NCBI RefSeq assembly: GCF_900188445.1
Contig: NZ_FZOR01000001.1
Coordinates: forward strand, 372,001 to 436,000
Length of the DNA stretch: 64,000 bases
DNA from: Actinomadura meyerae
Lineage (GTDB): Bacteria; Actinomycetota; Actinomycetes; Streptosporangiales; Streptosporangiaceae
Direction of reading: 5' to 3'
Numbering within the stretch: the stretch's first letter is position 1; the number at the start of each line of letters is the position of its first letter. Positions 20,465-31,578 of this stretch are shown here, one piece after another. The notes below the pieces were generated by a model. The model saw only the letters and a list, made by a program, of their open reading frames with translations. It was not told the origin of the DNA and did not search any database. Made by a program: the position numbers and the translations under genes.

Positions 20465-20558
20465 CGCGCGACTCGCGGGCGGGCGCGGCGGTCAGGCCGC
20501 CGCGGCCGGTCCGGGGCGACCCGGCGCCGGCTCCATCCCGCCCGGTTCCGGCGCACCC

Positions 20559-21146
20559 ATGTCTGCGCCGGAGGGCTCCAGCACGCATGGCCCGCTCGCG
20601 CGGCGGCTGACGGTCCTGTCCGGGCCGTCGGGCGTCGGCAAGAGCACGGTCGTCGCCGAGATCCGGCGCTCGCACCCCGAGGTGTGGCTGTCGGTCTCGG
20701 TGACCACCCGGGCCCCCCGCCCGGGTGAGACCGATGGTGTGCAGTACTTCTTCGTCGACGACGCCGGTTTCGACCGGCTCGTCGCCGAAGGGGAGCTCCT
20801 CGAATGGGCCGAGTTCGCGGGGAACCGCTACGGCACCCCCCGCCGGCCCGTCGAGGAGCGCCTCGCCCGCGGCGAGCCGGTGCTCCTGGAGATCGACCTG
20901 CAGGGCGCCCGCCAGGTCCGCCGGTCCATGCCGCAGGCGCGGCTGGTGTTCCTCGCCCCGCCGAGCTGGGAGGAGCTGGTCCGCCGGCTCACCGGCCGCG
21001 GCACCGAGCCCCCGGACGTCATCGAGCGCCGCCTCGAGGCGGCCCGCGTGGAGTTGGCCGCCGAGAAGGAGTTCGACGTCACCCTGGTCAACACGTCCGT
21101 CCAGGACGTGTGCGATGAGCTGCTAGCCTTGATGGCTGTCCAGTAA
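20559..21146 (+). CDS. gmk: Guanylate kinase
   Basis: A 195-residue P-loop kinase converting GMP to GDP. The Walker A motif is in [19 protein letters not shown], followed by [19 protein letters not shown] for GMP binding and [13 protein letters not shown]. The ATG at 20559 gives the normal length; an open frame upstream lacks similarity. It is followed by rpoZ after 11 bp. Confidence 0.95.
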   Translation: MSAPEGSSTHGPLARRLTVLSGPSGVGKSTVVAEIRRSHPEVWLSVSVTTRAPRPGETDGVQYFFVDDAGFDRLVAEGELLEWAEFAGNRYGTPRRPVEERLARGEPVLLEIDLQGARQVRRSMPQARLVFLAPPSWEELVRRLTGRGTEPPDVIERRLEAARVELAAEKEFDVTLVNTSVQDVCDELLALMAVQ

Positions 21147-21157
21147 GCGACCTACCA

Positions 21158-21427
21158 GTGGAAGGCCACCGAGTGGCAGCCAGCAACGAGGGCATCACCA
21201 ACCCGTCGATCGACGAGCTCCTGGAGGTCGTCGACACCAAGTACGGCCTCGTGAGCATCGCGGCCAAGCGCGCCCGGCAGATCAACGCCTACTACGCCCA
21301 GCTGGGCGAGGGCCTGCTGGAGTACGTCGGCCCGCTCGTCGAGACCCAGGTGCAGGAGAAGCCGCTGTCGATCGCGCTCCGCGAGACGCGCGAGGGACTG
21401 CTGAACGCCGAGCCCATCGAGGGCTAG
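21158..21427 (+). CDS. rpoZ: RNA polymerase omega subunit
   Basis: An 84-89 residue omega subunit. Conserved actinobacterial sequence includes [18 protein letters not shown], the [12 protein letters not shown] signature and [20 protein letters not shown]. It assists assembly of RNA polymerase. The true start may be GTG at 21158 or, by comparison with homologues, GTG at 21173. It lies in the gmk-rpoZ-coaBC order seen in most actinobacteria. Confidence 0.95.
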   Translation: MEGHRVAASNEGITNPSIDELLEVVDTKYGLVSIAAKRARQINAYYAQLGEGLLEYVGPLVETQVQEKPLSIALRETREGLLNAEPIEG

Positions 21428-21551
21428 CGGACCGTGGCCGCCGATGCCGCACGTCGGCGCGCGGCCGCCTCCGCAGGCGCCCGCGGGGCTCCGCGGGGGG
21501 TGCCGCACCCCCGCCGCAGGCTCTCCGGGCGCGCGATGGGATCGTGACTGC

Positions 21552-22772
21552 ATGACCTCCCGAAAGCCGCGCGTCGTCCTCGGCGTGAGCGCGGGCATCG
21601 CCGCGTACAAGGTGTGCGAGCTGCTCCGGCGGCTCACCGAGTCCGGCCACGACGTGACCGTGGTCCCGACCGCCGACGCGCTGCGGTTCGTCGGCGAGCC
21701 GACCTGGGCCGCGCTGTCCGGCAATCCGGTGTCCTCGCAGGTGTGGGACGGCGTCGCCGAGGTGCCGCACGTCCGGCTCGGCCAGAACGCCGACCTGGTG
21801 TTCGTCGCGCCCGCCACCGCCGACCTGCTGGCCCGGGCCGCACAGGGGCTGGCCGACGACCTGCTCACCAACACCCTGCTCACCGCCCGCTGCCCGGTCG
21901 TGTTCGCGCCCGCGATGCACACCGAGATGTGGGAGCACCCCGCGACCCGCGCCAACGTGGCGACGCTGCGGTCCCGGGGCGCGGTCGTGGTGGAGCCCGC
22001 GTCCGGGCGGCTCACCGGCAAGGACACCGGCCCCGGCCGGCTGCCCGACCCGGCCGAGCTGTTCGAGGTGGCGCGGCACGTCCTGGCCCGCGGCACCGGC
22101 GGCCGCGACCTGGCCGGGCGCCATGTCGTGGTGTCCGCCGGCGGCACCCGCGAGCCGATCGACCCGGTCCGGTTCATCGGGAACCGCTCGTCCGGGCTGC
22201 AGGGCTACGCGCTCGCCCGCACCGCCGCGGCGCGCGGCGCCCGGGTGACGCTCGTCTCGGCGAACGTCGCCCTGCCCGACCCCGCCGGCGCCGAGGTCGT
22301 CGCCGTCGGCTCGGCGGAGGAGATGCACAAGGCCGTGCTGGCGGCCGCGCCCGGCGCCGACGCGGTCGTGATGGCCGCCGCCGTCGCCGACTTCCGGCCG
22401 TCCGGCTACCGCGCCTCCAAGATCAAGAAGGCGGAGGGCGCCGAGCCGGAGCCGATCCGGCTCGTCAAGAACCCCGACATCCTGGCCGAGCTGGGCCGCG
22501 ACCGCCGCCCAGGGCAGGTGATCGTGGGCTTCGCCGCCGAGACCGACGACGTCCTCGCCAACGGCCGCGCCAAGCTCGCCCGCAAGGGCAGCGACCTCCT
22601 CGTCGTCAACCAGGTCGGCGAGAACCTGACCTTCGGGCGCCCCGACAACGAGGCCGTCATCCTCGGCGCGGACGGCTCGCAGACCGAGGTGCCGCGCGGC
22701 GCGAAGGACGCCCTCGCCGAGGTCGTCTGGGACCTCGTCGCCGCCCGCCTGGACCCGCCCACCACCGATTGA
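21552..22772 (+). CDS. coaBC: Bifunctional phosphopantothenoylcysteine decarboxylase/synthase
   Basis: A 406-residue CoaBC. The N-terminal flavoprotein half (VVLGVSAGIAAYKVCELLRRL) contains the CoaC motif PAMHTEMWEHPATRANV. The C-terminal CoaB half (from about residue 190) has VSAGGTREPIDPVRFIGNRSSG and AAVADFRPS. It carries out two consecutive steps from 4'-phosphopantothenate toward CoA. The start is the ATG at 21552. Confidence 0.95.
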   Translation: MTSRKPRVVLGVSAGIAAYKVCELLRRLTESGHDVTVVPTADALRFVGEPTWAALSGNPVSSQVWDGVAEVPHVRLGQNADLVFVAPATADLLARAAQGLADDLLTNTLLTARCPVVFAPAMHTEMWEHPATRANVATLRSRGAVVVEPASGRLTGKDTGPGRLPDPAELFEVARHVLARGTGGRDLAGRHVVVSAGGTREPIDPVRFIGNRSSGLQGYALARTAAARGARVTLVSANVALPDPAGAEVVAVGSAEEMHKAVLAAAPGADAVVMAAAVADFRPSGYRASKIKKAEGAEPEPIRLVKNPDILAELGRDRRPGQVIVGFAAETDDVLANGRAKLARKGSDLLVVNQVGENLTFGRPDNEAVILGADGSQTEVPRGAKDALAEVVWDLVAARLDPPTTD

Positions 22773-22825
22773 TCGGAGGCTCCCGGCTCGACCGAGTCAC
22801 TACCGGCGCCCGACCCCGATCGGGC

Positions 22826-22831
22826 TAGACT
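22826..22831 (+). promoter_or_regulatory. Possible -10 element of metK
   Basis: TAGACT lies 128 bp upstream of the metK start codon in the coaBC-metK gap. No convincing -35 was found. No known SAM riboswitch fold was recognised in this leader. Confidence 0.35.
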
Positions 22832-22958
22832 GCGGGCCTGAAGCTCGGACCACCCGGACACCGCCCATTGGACTACGCGCGGGGGACGTCCCCGCCGAAC
22901 TCGATGACATATCCGTCCTGCGACGTCAGTCAGCAGCCGCTGCAAGGAGTTCACGTAC

Positions 22959-24152
<1,194 letters not shown>

Positions 24153-24163
24153 CAGCCGCGCAG

Positions 24164-24194
24164 AGAGGGCCCCGGGGCTAACCCGGGGCCCTCT
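24164..24194 (+). terminator. Strong terminator after metK
   Basis: A 13-bp perfect stem (24164-24176 with 24182-24194) and a 5-nt GCTAA loop, starting 12 bp after the metK stop and ending 12 bp before the stop of the convergent membrane-protein gene. It can serve both strands. Confidence 0.85.
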
Positions 24195-24206
24195 TCGCGT
24201 CTCCGC

Positions 24207-25877
24207 TCAGGAGGGGCAGTGGTTGCCGCGGTGGAGGCCGTAGCGGGCGGCGATGGTGTACCGGCCGGGCTCACGCGCCGTGAGCCGGACGAAGTCGCCC
24301 GCGCGCGCCAGGCAGCCGTCCCCGCCCGTGGCGCTCAGCCACGGCGACCAGGAGACCCGCACGAGGACGGACCCCTTGGACGGCATGTCGACGACGAGTT
24401 CGCCCGCGGTGAGCTCCTGGACGGACGCCGGGCGGTCGACCAGCGGCGTCGGGTCGGCGACGCGGAACAGGCGCCAGTGCTCGTCCCGCCAGACCTCCGT
24501 GAGGTACGGCTGGCCCCGCTCGACCAGGGCGGCCTCCTCCTGCGCCGACCAGTCGACCTCCTGCTCGGGCAGGACGACGTACTGCACGGACCACTCGTGC
24601 AGCCAGTCTCGGTAGGAGTCGGCCGTCAGCGCGCCGTCCTCGTAGAACAGCTCGTGCCGCTCGGCGTCGACCTGGCGGTTCCAGCCGCGCGCCAGCACGA
24701 AGTGGCGGCTGAGGCCGGCCGACTCCCAGTGGGAGCGCAGCGGCACGACCTCGATGCGCGCGTCGCCGGCGCCGAGGGCGTCGAGTTCGGCCACGAGGCC
24801 GCGCGCGTGTGCGGCGGCGGCCGCCGCGGGCTCGGTGTGGATCAGGTCGTCCACGGGCTTCACGACCTGCCAGGACGCGGTGACGATGAACGCCAGCGAC
24901 AGCACCGCGATCCGGACCAGGCCCTGCGCGCGCGCCACCGCCGACAGCAGGAACATGCCGCCGAACAGCAGCGCCAGGCGCTCGACGTTGCTGCCGACGG
25001 GGGAGGGGATCAGCCAGGTCAGCAGGATTCCGGTCAGGTAGACGCCCGCGCCGACGCGCACGAACGTCCACGTCTTGGGCGCGCACAGCAGCATCGCGAT
25101 GACGCTGGTGACGGCGGGCAGCACGATGGCGGTGAGCGAGATCGGCTGCACCCCGCTGAAGGGGAACAGCAGGCTGGTGGTGCCCACCACGAGGGGGAGG
25201 CCGACGGCGAGGCAGACGCCCGCGCGGCGGCGCCCGGTCAGGAACAGCGCGGCGGCCAGCACCAGCAGGAACAGGCCGGCGACCGGACTGGCGAGCGAGG
25301 CGAGCACGCTGAAGCCGACCATCCCGGCGGCGCGCAGGCCGGGCGTGCCGCGCGGTGTGAACGCGGCGATCGTCGCCATGAGGGCGAACGTCAGGCCCAG
25401 CCCGAAGGTCACGCGCCCCGAGGCGGTGTTGCACGACAGTGCGAACGCGGCCCACAGCGATGCTGGCAGCGCCACCGGGGCCCGGAACTTCTTGAGCAGG
25501 TGGCCGGTCAGTGCGGCGGAGAGCGTGCCCGTCACCACCGCGACCGTGCGGATGCCGAACAGCGCCATCAGGTACGGCGACAGGACGCTGTAGGACACCG
25601 GGTGCATCCCGCCGTACCAGGCGAAGCTGTAGGCGGCGCCGGGGTGCTTCCAGGCGAAGTCGGTCCACGCGGCCTGGGCCGCGAGGTCGCCTCCCTCGGT
25701 GGCGAGGGCGAGGGCCCAGACCAGGTGGAGGACGGCCGCCGCCGCCGAGGCGGCCACCACCGGGTGGCGCGCGCGCCTCTTCCACTTCTTCCAGTCGGGC
25801 GAGGGGCGGGCGGGACGGCGCGGCGATCCAGGCCGGACCGGGGCGTCCGCCCGCTCTGGAGTATGCGCTGTGGTCAC
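24207..25877 (-). CDS. Polytopic membrane protein with soluble C-terminal domain (GT-C-like)
   Basis: A 556-residue protein from a GTG at 25875-25877. After a basic cytoplasmic N-terminus, about ten hydrophobic helices lie between residues 40 and 370. A soluble C-terminal part of some 190 residues follows, with WRDEHWRLFRV and a final beta-rich domain. The architecture resembles GT-C type glycosyltransferases or related membrane proteins, but no catalytic motif is certain. An open frame extends upstream antisense to priA and is not part of the gene. It interrupts the usual metK-priA adjacency. Confidence 0.75.
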   Translation of the reverse strand: MTTAHTPERADAPVRPGSPRRPARPSPDWKKWKRRARHPVVAASAAAAVLHLVWALALATEGGDLAAQAAWTDFAWKHPGAAYSFAWYGGMHPVSYSVLSPYLMALFGIRTVAVVTGTLSAALTGHLLKKFRAPVALPASLWAAFALSCNTASGRVTFGLGLTFALMATIAAFTPRGTPGLRAAGMVGFSVLASLASPVAGLFLLVLAAALFLTGRRRAGVCLAVGLPLVVGTTSLLFPFSGVQPISLTAIVLPAVTSVIAMLLCAPKTWTFVRVGAGVYLTGILLTWLIPSPVGSNVERLALLFGGMFLLSAVARAQGLVRIAVLSLAFIVTASWQVVKPVDDLIHTEPAAAAAAHARGLVAELDALGAGDARIEVVPLRSHWESAGLSRHFVLARGWNRQVDAERHELFYEDGALTADSYRDWLHEWSVQYVVLPEQEVDWSAQEEAALVERGQPYLTEVWRDEHWRLFRVADPTPLVDRPASVQELTAGELVVDMPSKGSVLVRVSWSPWLSATGGDGCLARAGDFVRLTAREPGRYTIAARYGLHRGNHCPS

Positions 25878-25991
25878 ATCGCCTGCACGGGCTCGTCGGA
25901 CGGCGGGGCGCGGAGGGGGCGGCGGGCAATGGGCCGGCGGGCACGCGCCCGGTTCAAACGGATCAACCCTAGCGTGCCCGTCCGGTGGTCG

Positions 25992-26043
25992 GGTGCATCT
26001 GGCCGTCGGGGTGCATCTGGCCGTCGGGTGCATCTGGTAGGAC
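25992..26043. repeat. Three tandem 17-18 bp repeats before priA
   Basis: GGTGCATCTGGCCGTCGG occurs at 25992 and 26010, and a third partial copy GGTGCATCTGGTAGGAC starts at 26027. The third copy ends in TAGGAC (26038-26043), a possible -10 whose start point would fall almost on the priA GTG at 26051. Confidence 0.7.
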
Positions 26044-26050
26044 GGGGAGC

Positions 26051-28183
26051 GTGACGAAGGACGGCGGGGGGACGGACCTGATCCCGGGGCTGGACGACCT
26101 TCCCCGGGCTCCTGCCGGCGGAGCCGACCAGGCGGGCAAGACGGACAAGCCTGGTAAGCCCGGCAAGTCGAAGAAGGCGGGCGGGCGCAAGGGGGCGCGG
26201 AGCCCGGCCGGCGAGCTGCCCGTGGCGCGGATCGCGGTCGACATGTCCCTGCCGCACCTGGACCGGCCGTTCGACTACCTGGTGCCCGCCGAGCTGGACG
26301 ACCGGGCGGTGCCGGGGTGCCGGGTGCGGGTCCGCTTCGCCGGGCAGCTCGTCGATGGGTTCCTGCTGGAGCGCGCCGCCGAGAGCGGCCACGACGGCAC
26401 GCTGCTGTTCCTGGAGCGGGTGACGTCCTCCGAGGCCGTCCTGACGCCAGAGATCGCCGCCCTGGCCCGGGAGGTGGCCGACCGGTACGCGGGCACGTTC
26501 GCGGACGTCCTCCGGCTGGCGGTCCCGCCCCGGCACGCCCGGGTGGAGGCCGAACCCGTGCCGGAGCCGGAGGAGCCCGAAGACTCCGAGGCTGAAGCGG
26601 AGGCCGCCTCCGACGATCCCGGGCCCTGGCGCGACTATCCGGCCGGGCCGTCCTTCTTGAGCGCGCTCGCCGACGGGAGGGCGCCGCGCGCCGTCTGGTC
26701 GGCGCTGCCGGGGCCCGAGTGGACGGCCGCCATAGCGCGCGCGGTCGCCGCCACTCTGCGCGGTGGGCGCGGTGCGATCGTCGTGGTGGCCGATGGCCGC
26801 GACGTGGCGCGCGTCGACGCCGCCCTGAAGGCGGAGCTGGGGGAGGGCTCGCACGTCGCCCTGACGGCGGAACTCGGCCCGGCGGAGCGCTACCGCAGGT
26901 GGCTCGCCGTGCTGCGCGGCAGGGCGCGGGCGGTCGTCGGCACACGCGCGGCCATGTTCGCCCCCGTAGCCGACCTGGGCTTGGTCGTGCTGTGGGACGA
27001 CGGTGACGACGTCCACGCCGAACCCCACGCGCCGTACCCGCACCCCCGCGACGTCCTCGCGCTGCGCGCGCACAGGGCGAACGCAGGCGCGCTCATCGGC
27101 GGCTTCACCCGGACCACCGACGCCACCCAGCTGGTGGAGACCGGCTGGGCGCACGCTCTCGCGGCCGGCCGTGAGCGTGTGCGGGCGGCGATGCCCCGCG
27201 TCCGGTACGTGGGTGAGGACGCGCAGCTAGCACGTGACGCCGCCGCCCGTACGGCACGCCTGCCGAACGTCGCTTTCGAGGCCGCCAGGAGCGCCCTGCA
27301 GGACGGCCCCGTCCTGGTGCAGGTGCCGAGGCGCGGCTACGTCCCCGGCATCGCGTGCGGGCGCTGCCGGGAGCCCGCCCGGTGCCAGGCGTGCCAGGGG
27401 CCGCTGTCGCTGGCCTCGTCCCATGCGGCTCCCTACTGCCGCTGGTGCGGACGCATCGCGGGCGACTGGCACTGCCCCGAGTGCGGCTTCTTCCAGGTGC
27501 GCGCCGTCGTCGTGGGGGCGAAGCGCACGGCGGAGGAACTCGGCAGGGCGTTCCCCGGCGTCCCCGTACGCACGTCCGGCCGCGACGCGATTCTCGACCG
27601 GGTCGGCCCGGAGCGTGCTCTCGTGGTGTCCACGCCAGGGGCGGAGCCCCCGGCGGACGAGGGCTACAGGGCCGCGCTGCTGCTGGACGGCTGGGTCCTG
27701 CTGGGCCGCCCCGATCTGCGCGCCGGTGAGGAGGCGCTGCGGCGCTGGATGAACGCGGCGTCGCTGGTCCGCCCGCAGGGGCCGGTCATCGTCGCGGCCG
27801 AGGGGTCGCTCGCGCCCGTGCAGGCGCTCGTCCGGTGGGATGCGGCCACGTACGCCGAGCGCGAGCTGGCCGAGCGGAGGGAGGCGGGGTTCCCGCCCGC
27901 CGCGCGGATGGCGTCGCTCACCGGCTCCCCGGCGGCGATCCGGGAGCTGCTGGCCGATGCCCGGCTGCCGGAGGGGGCGGAGGTGCTCGGGCCGGTCCCG
28001 GTGCCGGTCCCCGCCGGGCAGGCGGGAACCGGAGCCCAGGAGAAGGAGCGTGCGCTGGTACGGGTGCCCCGTCCGGCGGGCCATGCTTTGGCGCGCGCAC
28101 TGAAGGAAGCCCAAGGTGTGCGCAGCGCGCGTAAAGCCACGGAGACCGTACGCGTGCAGATCGACCCCCTGGAGCTGATCTGA
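26051..28183 (+). CDS. priA: Primosomal protein N' (PriA), actinobacterial form without helicase motifs
   Basis: A 710-residue PriA involved in replication restart. After a basic low-complexity N-terminus, the 3'-DNA-binding domain reads VARIAVDMSLPHLDRPFDYLVP. Zinc ligands are in CGRCREPARCQACQG and CRWCGRIAGDWHCPECG (around residues 435-480). The Walker A sequence expected near residue 230 is missing, as recorded for other actinobacterial PriA proteins, so it is probably not an ATP-driven helicase. The start is the GTG at 26051. Confidence 0.9.
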   Translation: MTKDGGGTDLIPGLDDLPRAPAGGADQAGKTDKPGKPGKSKKAGGRKGARSPAGELPVARIAVDMSLPHLDRPFDYLVPAELDDRAVPGCRVRVRFAGQLVDGFLLERAAESGHDGTLLFLERVTSSEAVLTPEIAALAREVADRYAGTFADVLRLAVPPRHARVEAEPVPEPEEPEDSEAEAEAASDDPGPWRDYPAGPSFLSALADGRAPRAVWSALPGPEWTAAIARAVAATLRGGRGAIVVVADGRDVARVDAALKAELGEGSHVALTAELGPAERYRRWLAVLRGRARAVVGTRAAMFAPVADLGLVVLWDDGDDVHAEPHAPYPHPRDVLALRAHRANAGALIGGFTRTTDATQLVETGWAHALAAGRERVRAAMPRVRYVGEDAQLARDAAARTARLPNVAFEAARSALQDGPVLVQVPRRGYVPGIACGRCREPARCQACQGPLSLASSHAAPYCRWCGRIAGDWHCPECGFFQVRAVVVGAKRTAEELGRAFPGVPVRTSGRDAILDRVGPERALVVSTPGAEPPADEGYRAALLLDGWVLLGRPDLRAGEEALRRWMNAASLVRPQGPVIVAAEGSLAPVQALVRWDAATYAERELAERREAGFPPAARMASLTGSPAAIRELLADARLPEGAEVLGPVPVPVPAGQAGTGAQEKERALVRVPRPAGHALARALKEAQGVRSARKATETVRVQIDPLELI

Positions 28184-28199
28184 GCAATAGGGTTCTCGG

Positions 28200-30008
28200 G
28201 TGGCCGACAACTGGGTGGAGAGCACCGCCGGCGACCTGCGGCGGTGGGCGGACGAACGCGGCGAGGCGCTGGACGAGCAAGGGGTCCGCATCTTGCTCGG
28301 CCTGGCGCACGACGAGATGGGCCTCGCGGGGCCGGGCGAGCTGACCCCGGAAGGGGTCCGCGAGCTGCTGCTGGAGGTCTTCCCCGAGACGGTGGTCGCC
28401 GGGAGCGACGACGTCCCGACCGTCCTGGACGCCTTCCGCAAGATCGTCGGCCATCTGCGCGACACCGGCGCGGTCGCCGAGCCGGACGCCGCCGCGCTGG
28501 CCGCGGAGATCGACCGGACCGGGCCCGAGTTCGCCGAGGTCGTGGCCGCCGTCGACAGCGAGGAGCGGCAGGCCGCCGCCGAGGTGATCGGCGGGCTGAT
28601 GCAGGCCGACGGGGTCTCGCTGGACGACAAGGAGGCCGTCGACGCGTGGGTGCGCGCGTTCGAGGAGCTTCCGGAGGCCGAGCGCTACGCCCGCACCGAG
28701 GAGTACCTGCGGCGGGCGGGCGAGCTGGTCGTCCCGCCGGTCCGGCAGGCGCCGATGGACGTGGTGGCCGCCGCCGCGCGCGCGTCCCGCCTGACCGAGG
28801 CCGTCCTGGCCCTCGCCGGCTGGACGGGGGAGCGCACCCTCACCGAGCACGACACGCTCAGCGACGAGGACATCGACGCGGCCGAGGCCGCCCTCGGACT
28901 GGAGGTCCCGCGCCGCCACGGGCAGGTGGAGGACCACGGCGAGCTGGAGCGCCTGTGGTGGGCCGCCGTCGAGGCCGACGTCATCACCGCTGAGAACGGC
29001 AGTGCCGGACCAGGCCCGGCGCACCCGCGCCTCGGCTCCGAGGACGACGAGGAGTTCCTCTCCGCCTGGCTGCCGCTGTTCGAGTCGATGGTGGTGCCGG
29101 GCCACGACTACGCCGACGGCCTGGACGCGGTGGAGCTCGTCCAGAACGAGCTGACCGGCGTCCTCATCCACCTGTACGAGCAGGAGCAGCCCACGGAGCC
29201 GGAGATCCTGGCCGGGGCGCTGCTCGGCCACGTCGAGGAGGCCTACGACCTCTCCGACGCCGAGGCCATGGGCGCCCTGGTCCGCGACGCGGTGCGGCTG
29301 GAGCTGGAGACCCTGCGGGAATGGGGGATCGTCGAGCCGTCCGGCGAGGGGCTCGCGCTGACGCCGCTCGGCGTCTGGGCCGTCCGGGAGCTGCTGGTGG
29401 CGGACGGGTTCACCGCTCCGGTCATCGGCGAGCTGGCCGGGGCCCGCGCGTCCGAGCTGATCGCCGGGCTCACCTGGTACCGGCCCGACGCCGCCGACGA
29501 GGAGATCGAAGGCTGGCTGGCCGCCCACGACCCCAAGGACGCCGCCGCCGACCTGCTGGACGTCATGCGCACCGGCGGGCCCGGCGCCCGCAACCTCGCC
29601 GCGGCCGTCCTGCACCGCATCGGGCCGGAGGCCGCCGGGGTGGTGCGCGCCGCGCGTGAGCACCCGCTGGTCTCGCCCTACGCCGCGCTCTGGCTGAACG
29701 CCGTCGGCGACCCGTCCGGGCGGGAGCTGGCCCGCGAGGAGTACCTGTGGGTCTTCGTCGACACCGTCGCGGGGATGCTGGAGACCGCCGAACCGGCGGA
29801 GGCGGTCGCGGCCGCCCTCATCGACGCCCCGCCCGAGGCGGAGATGAAGGACATGGTCGAGGACCTGTGGCGCACGGAGCACCCGGGCGCGGCCGACGTC
29901 CTGGAGGCGCTGGGGGCGCACCATCCCGACAAGGCGACCGCCAAGGCCGCCCGTACCGCCGCCTACAAGGCGCGTTCGGCGCGCCAGGGGGAGCATCGCG
30001 GCGTGTGA
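28200..30008 (+). CDS. Hypothetical protein with helical repeats
   Basis: A 602-residue acidic, almost entirely helical protein with no signal peptide or membrane span. The C-terminal 180 residues look HEAT-like (LLDVMRTGGPGARNLAAAVLHRIGPEAAGVVRAA). The GTG start is 16 bp after priA, so it is probably in the priA transcript. I do not recognise a named family. A role tied to priA or def is only positional inference. Confidence 0.7.
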   Translation: MADNWVESTAGDLRRWADERGEALDEQGVRILLGLAHDEMGLAGPGELTPEGVRELLLEVFPETVVAGSDDVPTVLDAFRKIVGHLRDTGAVAEPDAAALAAEIDRTGPEFAEVVAAVDSEERQAAAEVIGGLMQADGVSLDDKEAVDAWVRAFEELPEAERYARTEEYLRRAGELVVPPVRQAPMDVVAAAARASRLTEAVLALAGWTGERTLTEHDTLSDEDIDAAEAALGLEVPRRHGQVEDHGELERLWWAAVEADVITAENGSAGPGPAHPRLGSEDDEEFLSAWLPLFESMVVPGHDYADGLDAVELVQNELTGVLIHLYEQEQPTEPEILAGALLGHVEEAYDLSDAEAMGALVRDAVRLELETLREWGIVEPSGEGLALTPLGVWAVRELLVADGFTAPVIGELAGARASELIAGLTWYRPDAADEEIEGWLAAHDPKDAAADLLDVMRTGGPGARNLAAAVLHRIGPEAAGVVRAAREHPLVSPYAALWLNAVGDPSGRELAREEYLWVFVDTVAGMLETAEPAEAVAAALIDAPPEAEMKDMVEDLWRTEHPGAADVLEALGAHHPDKATAKAARTAAYKARSARQGEHRGV

Positions 30009-30105
30009 ATCACCGCCGGATGTCTCCGTAGACTGGACGGCACACCGGCAGGACGCCTGCCGCATCGCCAGAACGACAGCAGACATGCAGGGAACGGAGT
30101 CCCCG

Positions 30106-30651
30106 TTGGCCGTCAAGCCCATCCGCCTCTTCGGCGACCCCGTGCTGCGCACGCCCGCGGAGCCGGTGAAGGACTTCGACAAGGAGCTGCGCCAGCTCGT
30201 CAAGGACCTCACCGACACGATGATCGACGCTCCCGGCGCGGGCCTGGCGGCACCGCAGCTCGGCGTGGGCCTCCGGGTGTTCACCTACTACGTCGACGAC
30301 CGCCTCGGGCACCTGGTCAACCCCACGCTCGACCTGACCGACGAGCAGGAGACCGACGACGAGGGCTGCCTGTCCCTGCCCGGCCTCGCGTTCCCCACGC
30401 CCCGCTCGGTCGGGGTGGTGGCCAAGGGCTTCAACATGCACGGCGAGCCCATCACGCTGGAGGGCACGCACCTGCTGGCCCGCTGCGTCCAGCACGAGAC
30501 CGACCACCTCGACGGGATCATCTTCATCGACCGGATGGACCCCGAGCAGCGCAAGGCCGCGATGAAGGCGATCCGGGAGGCCGAGTGGTTCGGCGACCCG
30601 GTCCCGGTCGTCAAGGAGTCGCCGCATCGGACCCTCGGGCAGGCGATCTAG
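30106..30651 (+). CDS. def: Peptide deformylase
   Basis: A 181-residue enzyme removing the N-terminal formyl group from new proteins. All three metal-site motifs are present: GAGLAAPQLGVG, EGCLSLPG and QHETDHLDG. A TTG start at 30106 is preferred because GGAACGGAG precedes it by 6 nt. The in-frame ATG at 30085 would add seven residues and has no good ribosome-binding site. The stop abuts the fmt start, pairing removal and addition of the formyl group. Confidence 0.94.
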   Translation: MAVKPIRLFGDPVLRTPAEPVKDFDKELRQLVKDLTDTMIDAPGAGLAAPQLGVGLRVFTYYVDDRLGHLVNPTLDLTDEQETDDEGCLSLPGLAFPTPRSVGVVAKGFNMHGEPITLEGTHLLARCVQHETDHLDGIIFIDRMDPEQRKAAMKAIREAEWFGDPVPVVKESPHRTLGQAI

Positions 30652-31578
30652 GTGCGGCTGGTCTTCGCGGGCACCCCGGACACCGCGCTCCCGGCGCTGA
30701 CGGCGCTGCTGGGCTCCTCGCACGAGGTGGCCGCGGTCGTGACCCGCCCCGACCGCCCGTCGGGCCGCGGGCGGCGGCTCAGCGCCTCCCCGGTGGCCGA
30801 GCTCGCCGCCGAGGCCGGCATCGAGGTGCTCAAGCCCGCCAAGGCCCGTGACCCCGAGTTCCTCGACCGGCTCCGCGAGATCGCGCCCGACTGCTGCCCC
30901 GTCGTCGCCTACGGGGCGCTGCTGCCCCGCGAGGCCCTGGACATCCCGCGGTACGGCTGGGTGAACCTGCACTTCTCGCTGCTGCCCGCCTGGCGCGGCG
31001 CGGCGCCCGTCCAGCGCGCGATCCTGCACGGCGACGAGGTGACCGGCGCGGCCACGTTCCAGATCGAGGAGGGCCTCGACACCGGCCCGGTCTACGGGGT
31101 GCTCACCGAGCCGATCCGGCCGACCGACACCTCGGGTGAACTGCTGGAGCGGCTCGCCGTCGCCGGGGCGACCCTGCTGCTGGACACCATGAACGGCATC
31201 GAGGCGGGCGTCCTCGAACCCCGCCCGCAGCCGACCGAGGGCGTGTCCCACGCGGCGAAGCTCACGCCCGAGGACGCCCGCGTCGACTGGGGGACCCCCG
31301 CCCTGCACATCGACCGCCTCGTGCGCGCCTGCACGCCCGCCCCCGGCGCGTGGACGACCTTTCGCGACGCGCGCCTCAAGCTGGGGCCGGTCCGCCTGGC
31401 ACCGGACGCGGAGAAGCTCGCGCCCGGCGAGATCCGCGCCGGGAAGAACGAGGTACTGGTGGGAACGGCCACGCACCCCGTCAGGCTCGGCGACGTCCAG
31501 CCGCAGGGCAAGCGGCCCATGGCCGCCGCCGACTGGGCGCGCGGCCTCGACCTCACCGGCAAGGACGCGCTGAACTGA
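30652..31578 (+). CDS. fmt: Methionyl-tRNA formyltransferase
   Basis: A 308-residue enzyme formylating initiator methionyl-tRNA. The catalytic region is [20 protein letters not shown] near residues 104-123, with the catalytic aspartate in [13 protein letters not shown]-terminal tRNA-binding domain follows. The GTG start immediately follows the def stop. The stop overlaps the rsmB start (TGATG). Confidence 0.95.
   Translation: MRLVFAGTPDTALPALTALLGSSHEVAAVVTRPDRPSGRGRRLSASPVAELAAEAGIEVLKPAKARDPEFLDRLREIAPDCCPVVAYGALLPREALDIPRYGWVNLHFSLLPAWRGAAPVQRAILHGDEVTGAATFQIEEGLDTGPVYGVLTEPIRPTDTSGELLERLAVAGATLLLDTMNGIEAGVLEPRPQPTEGVSHAAKLTPEDARVDWGTPALHIDRLVRACTPAPGAWTTFRDARLKLGPVRLAPDAEKLAPGEIRAGKNEVLVGTATHPVRLGDVQPQGKRPMAAADWARGLDLTGKDALN

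Noticed and set aside
22773..22958. SAM riboswitch upstream of metK
   Set aside because: No recognisable SAM-I, SAM-II or SAM-IV core was found; only a possible -10 is present.
25878..26945. N-terminal extension of the membrane protein into priA
   Set aside because: The extension is Pro/Arg-rich antisense of priA. The GTG at 25877 gives a sensible basic N-terminus before the first helix.
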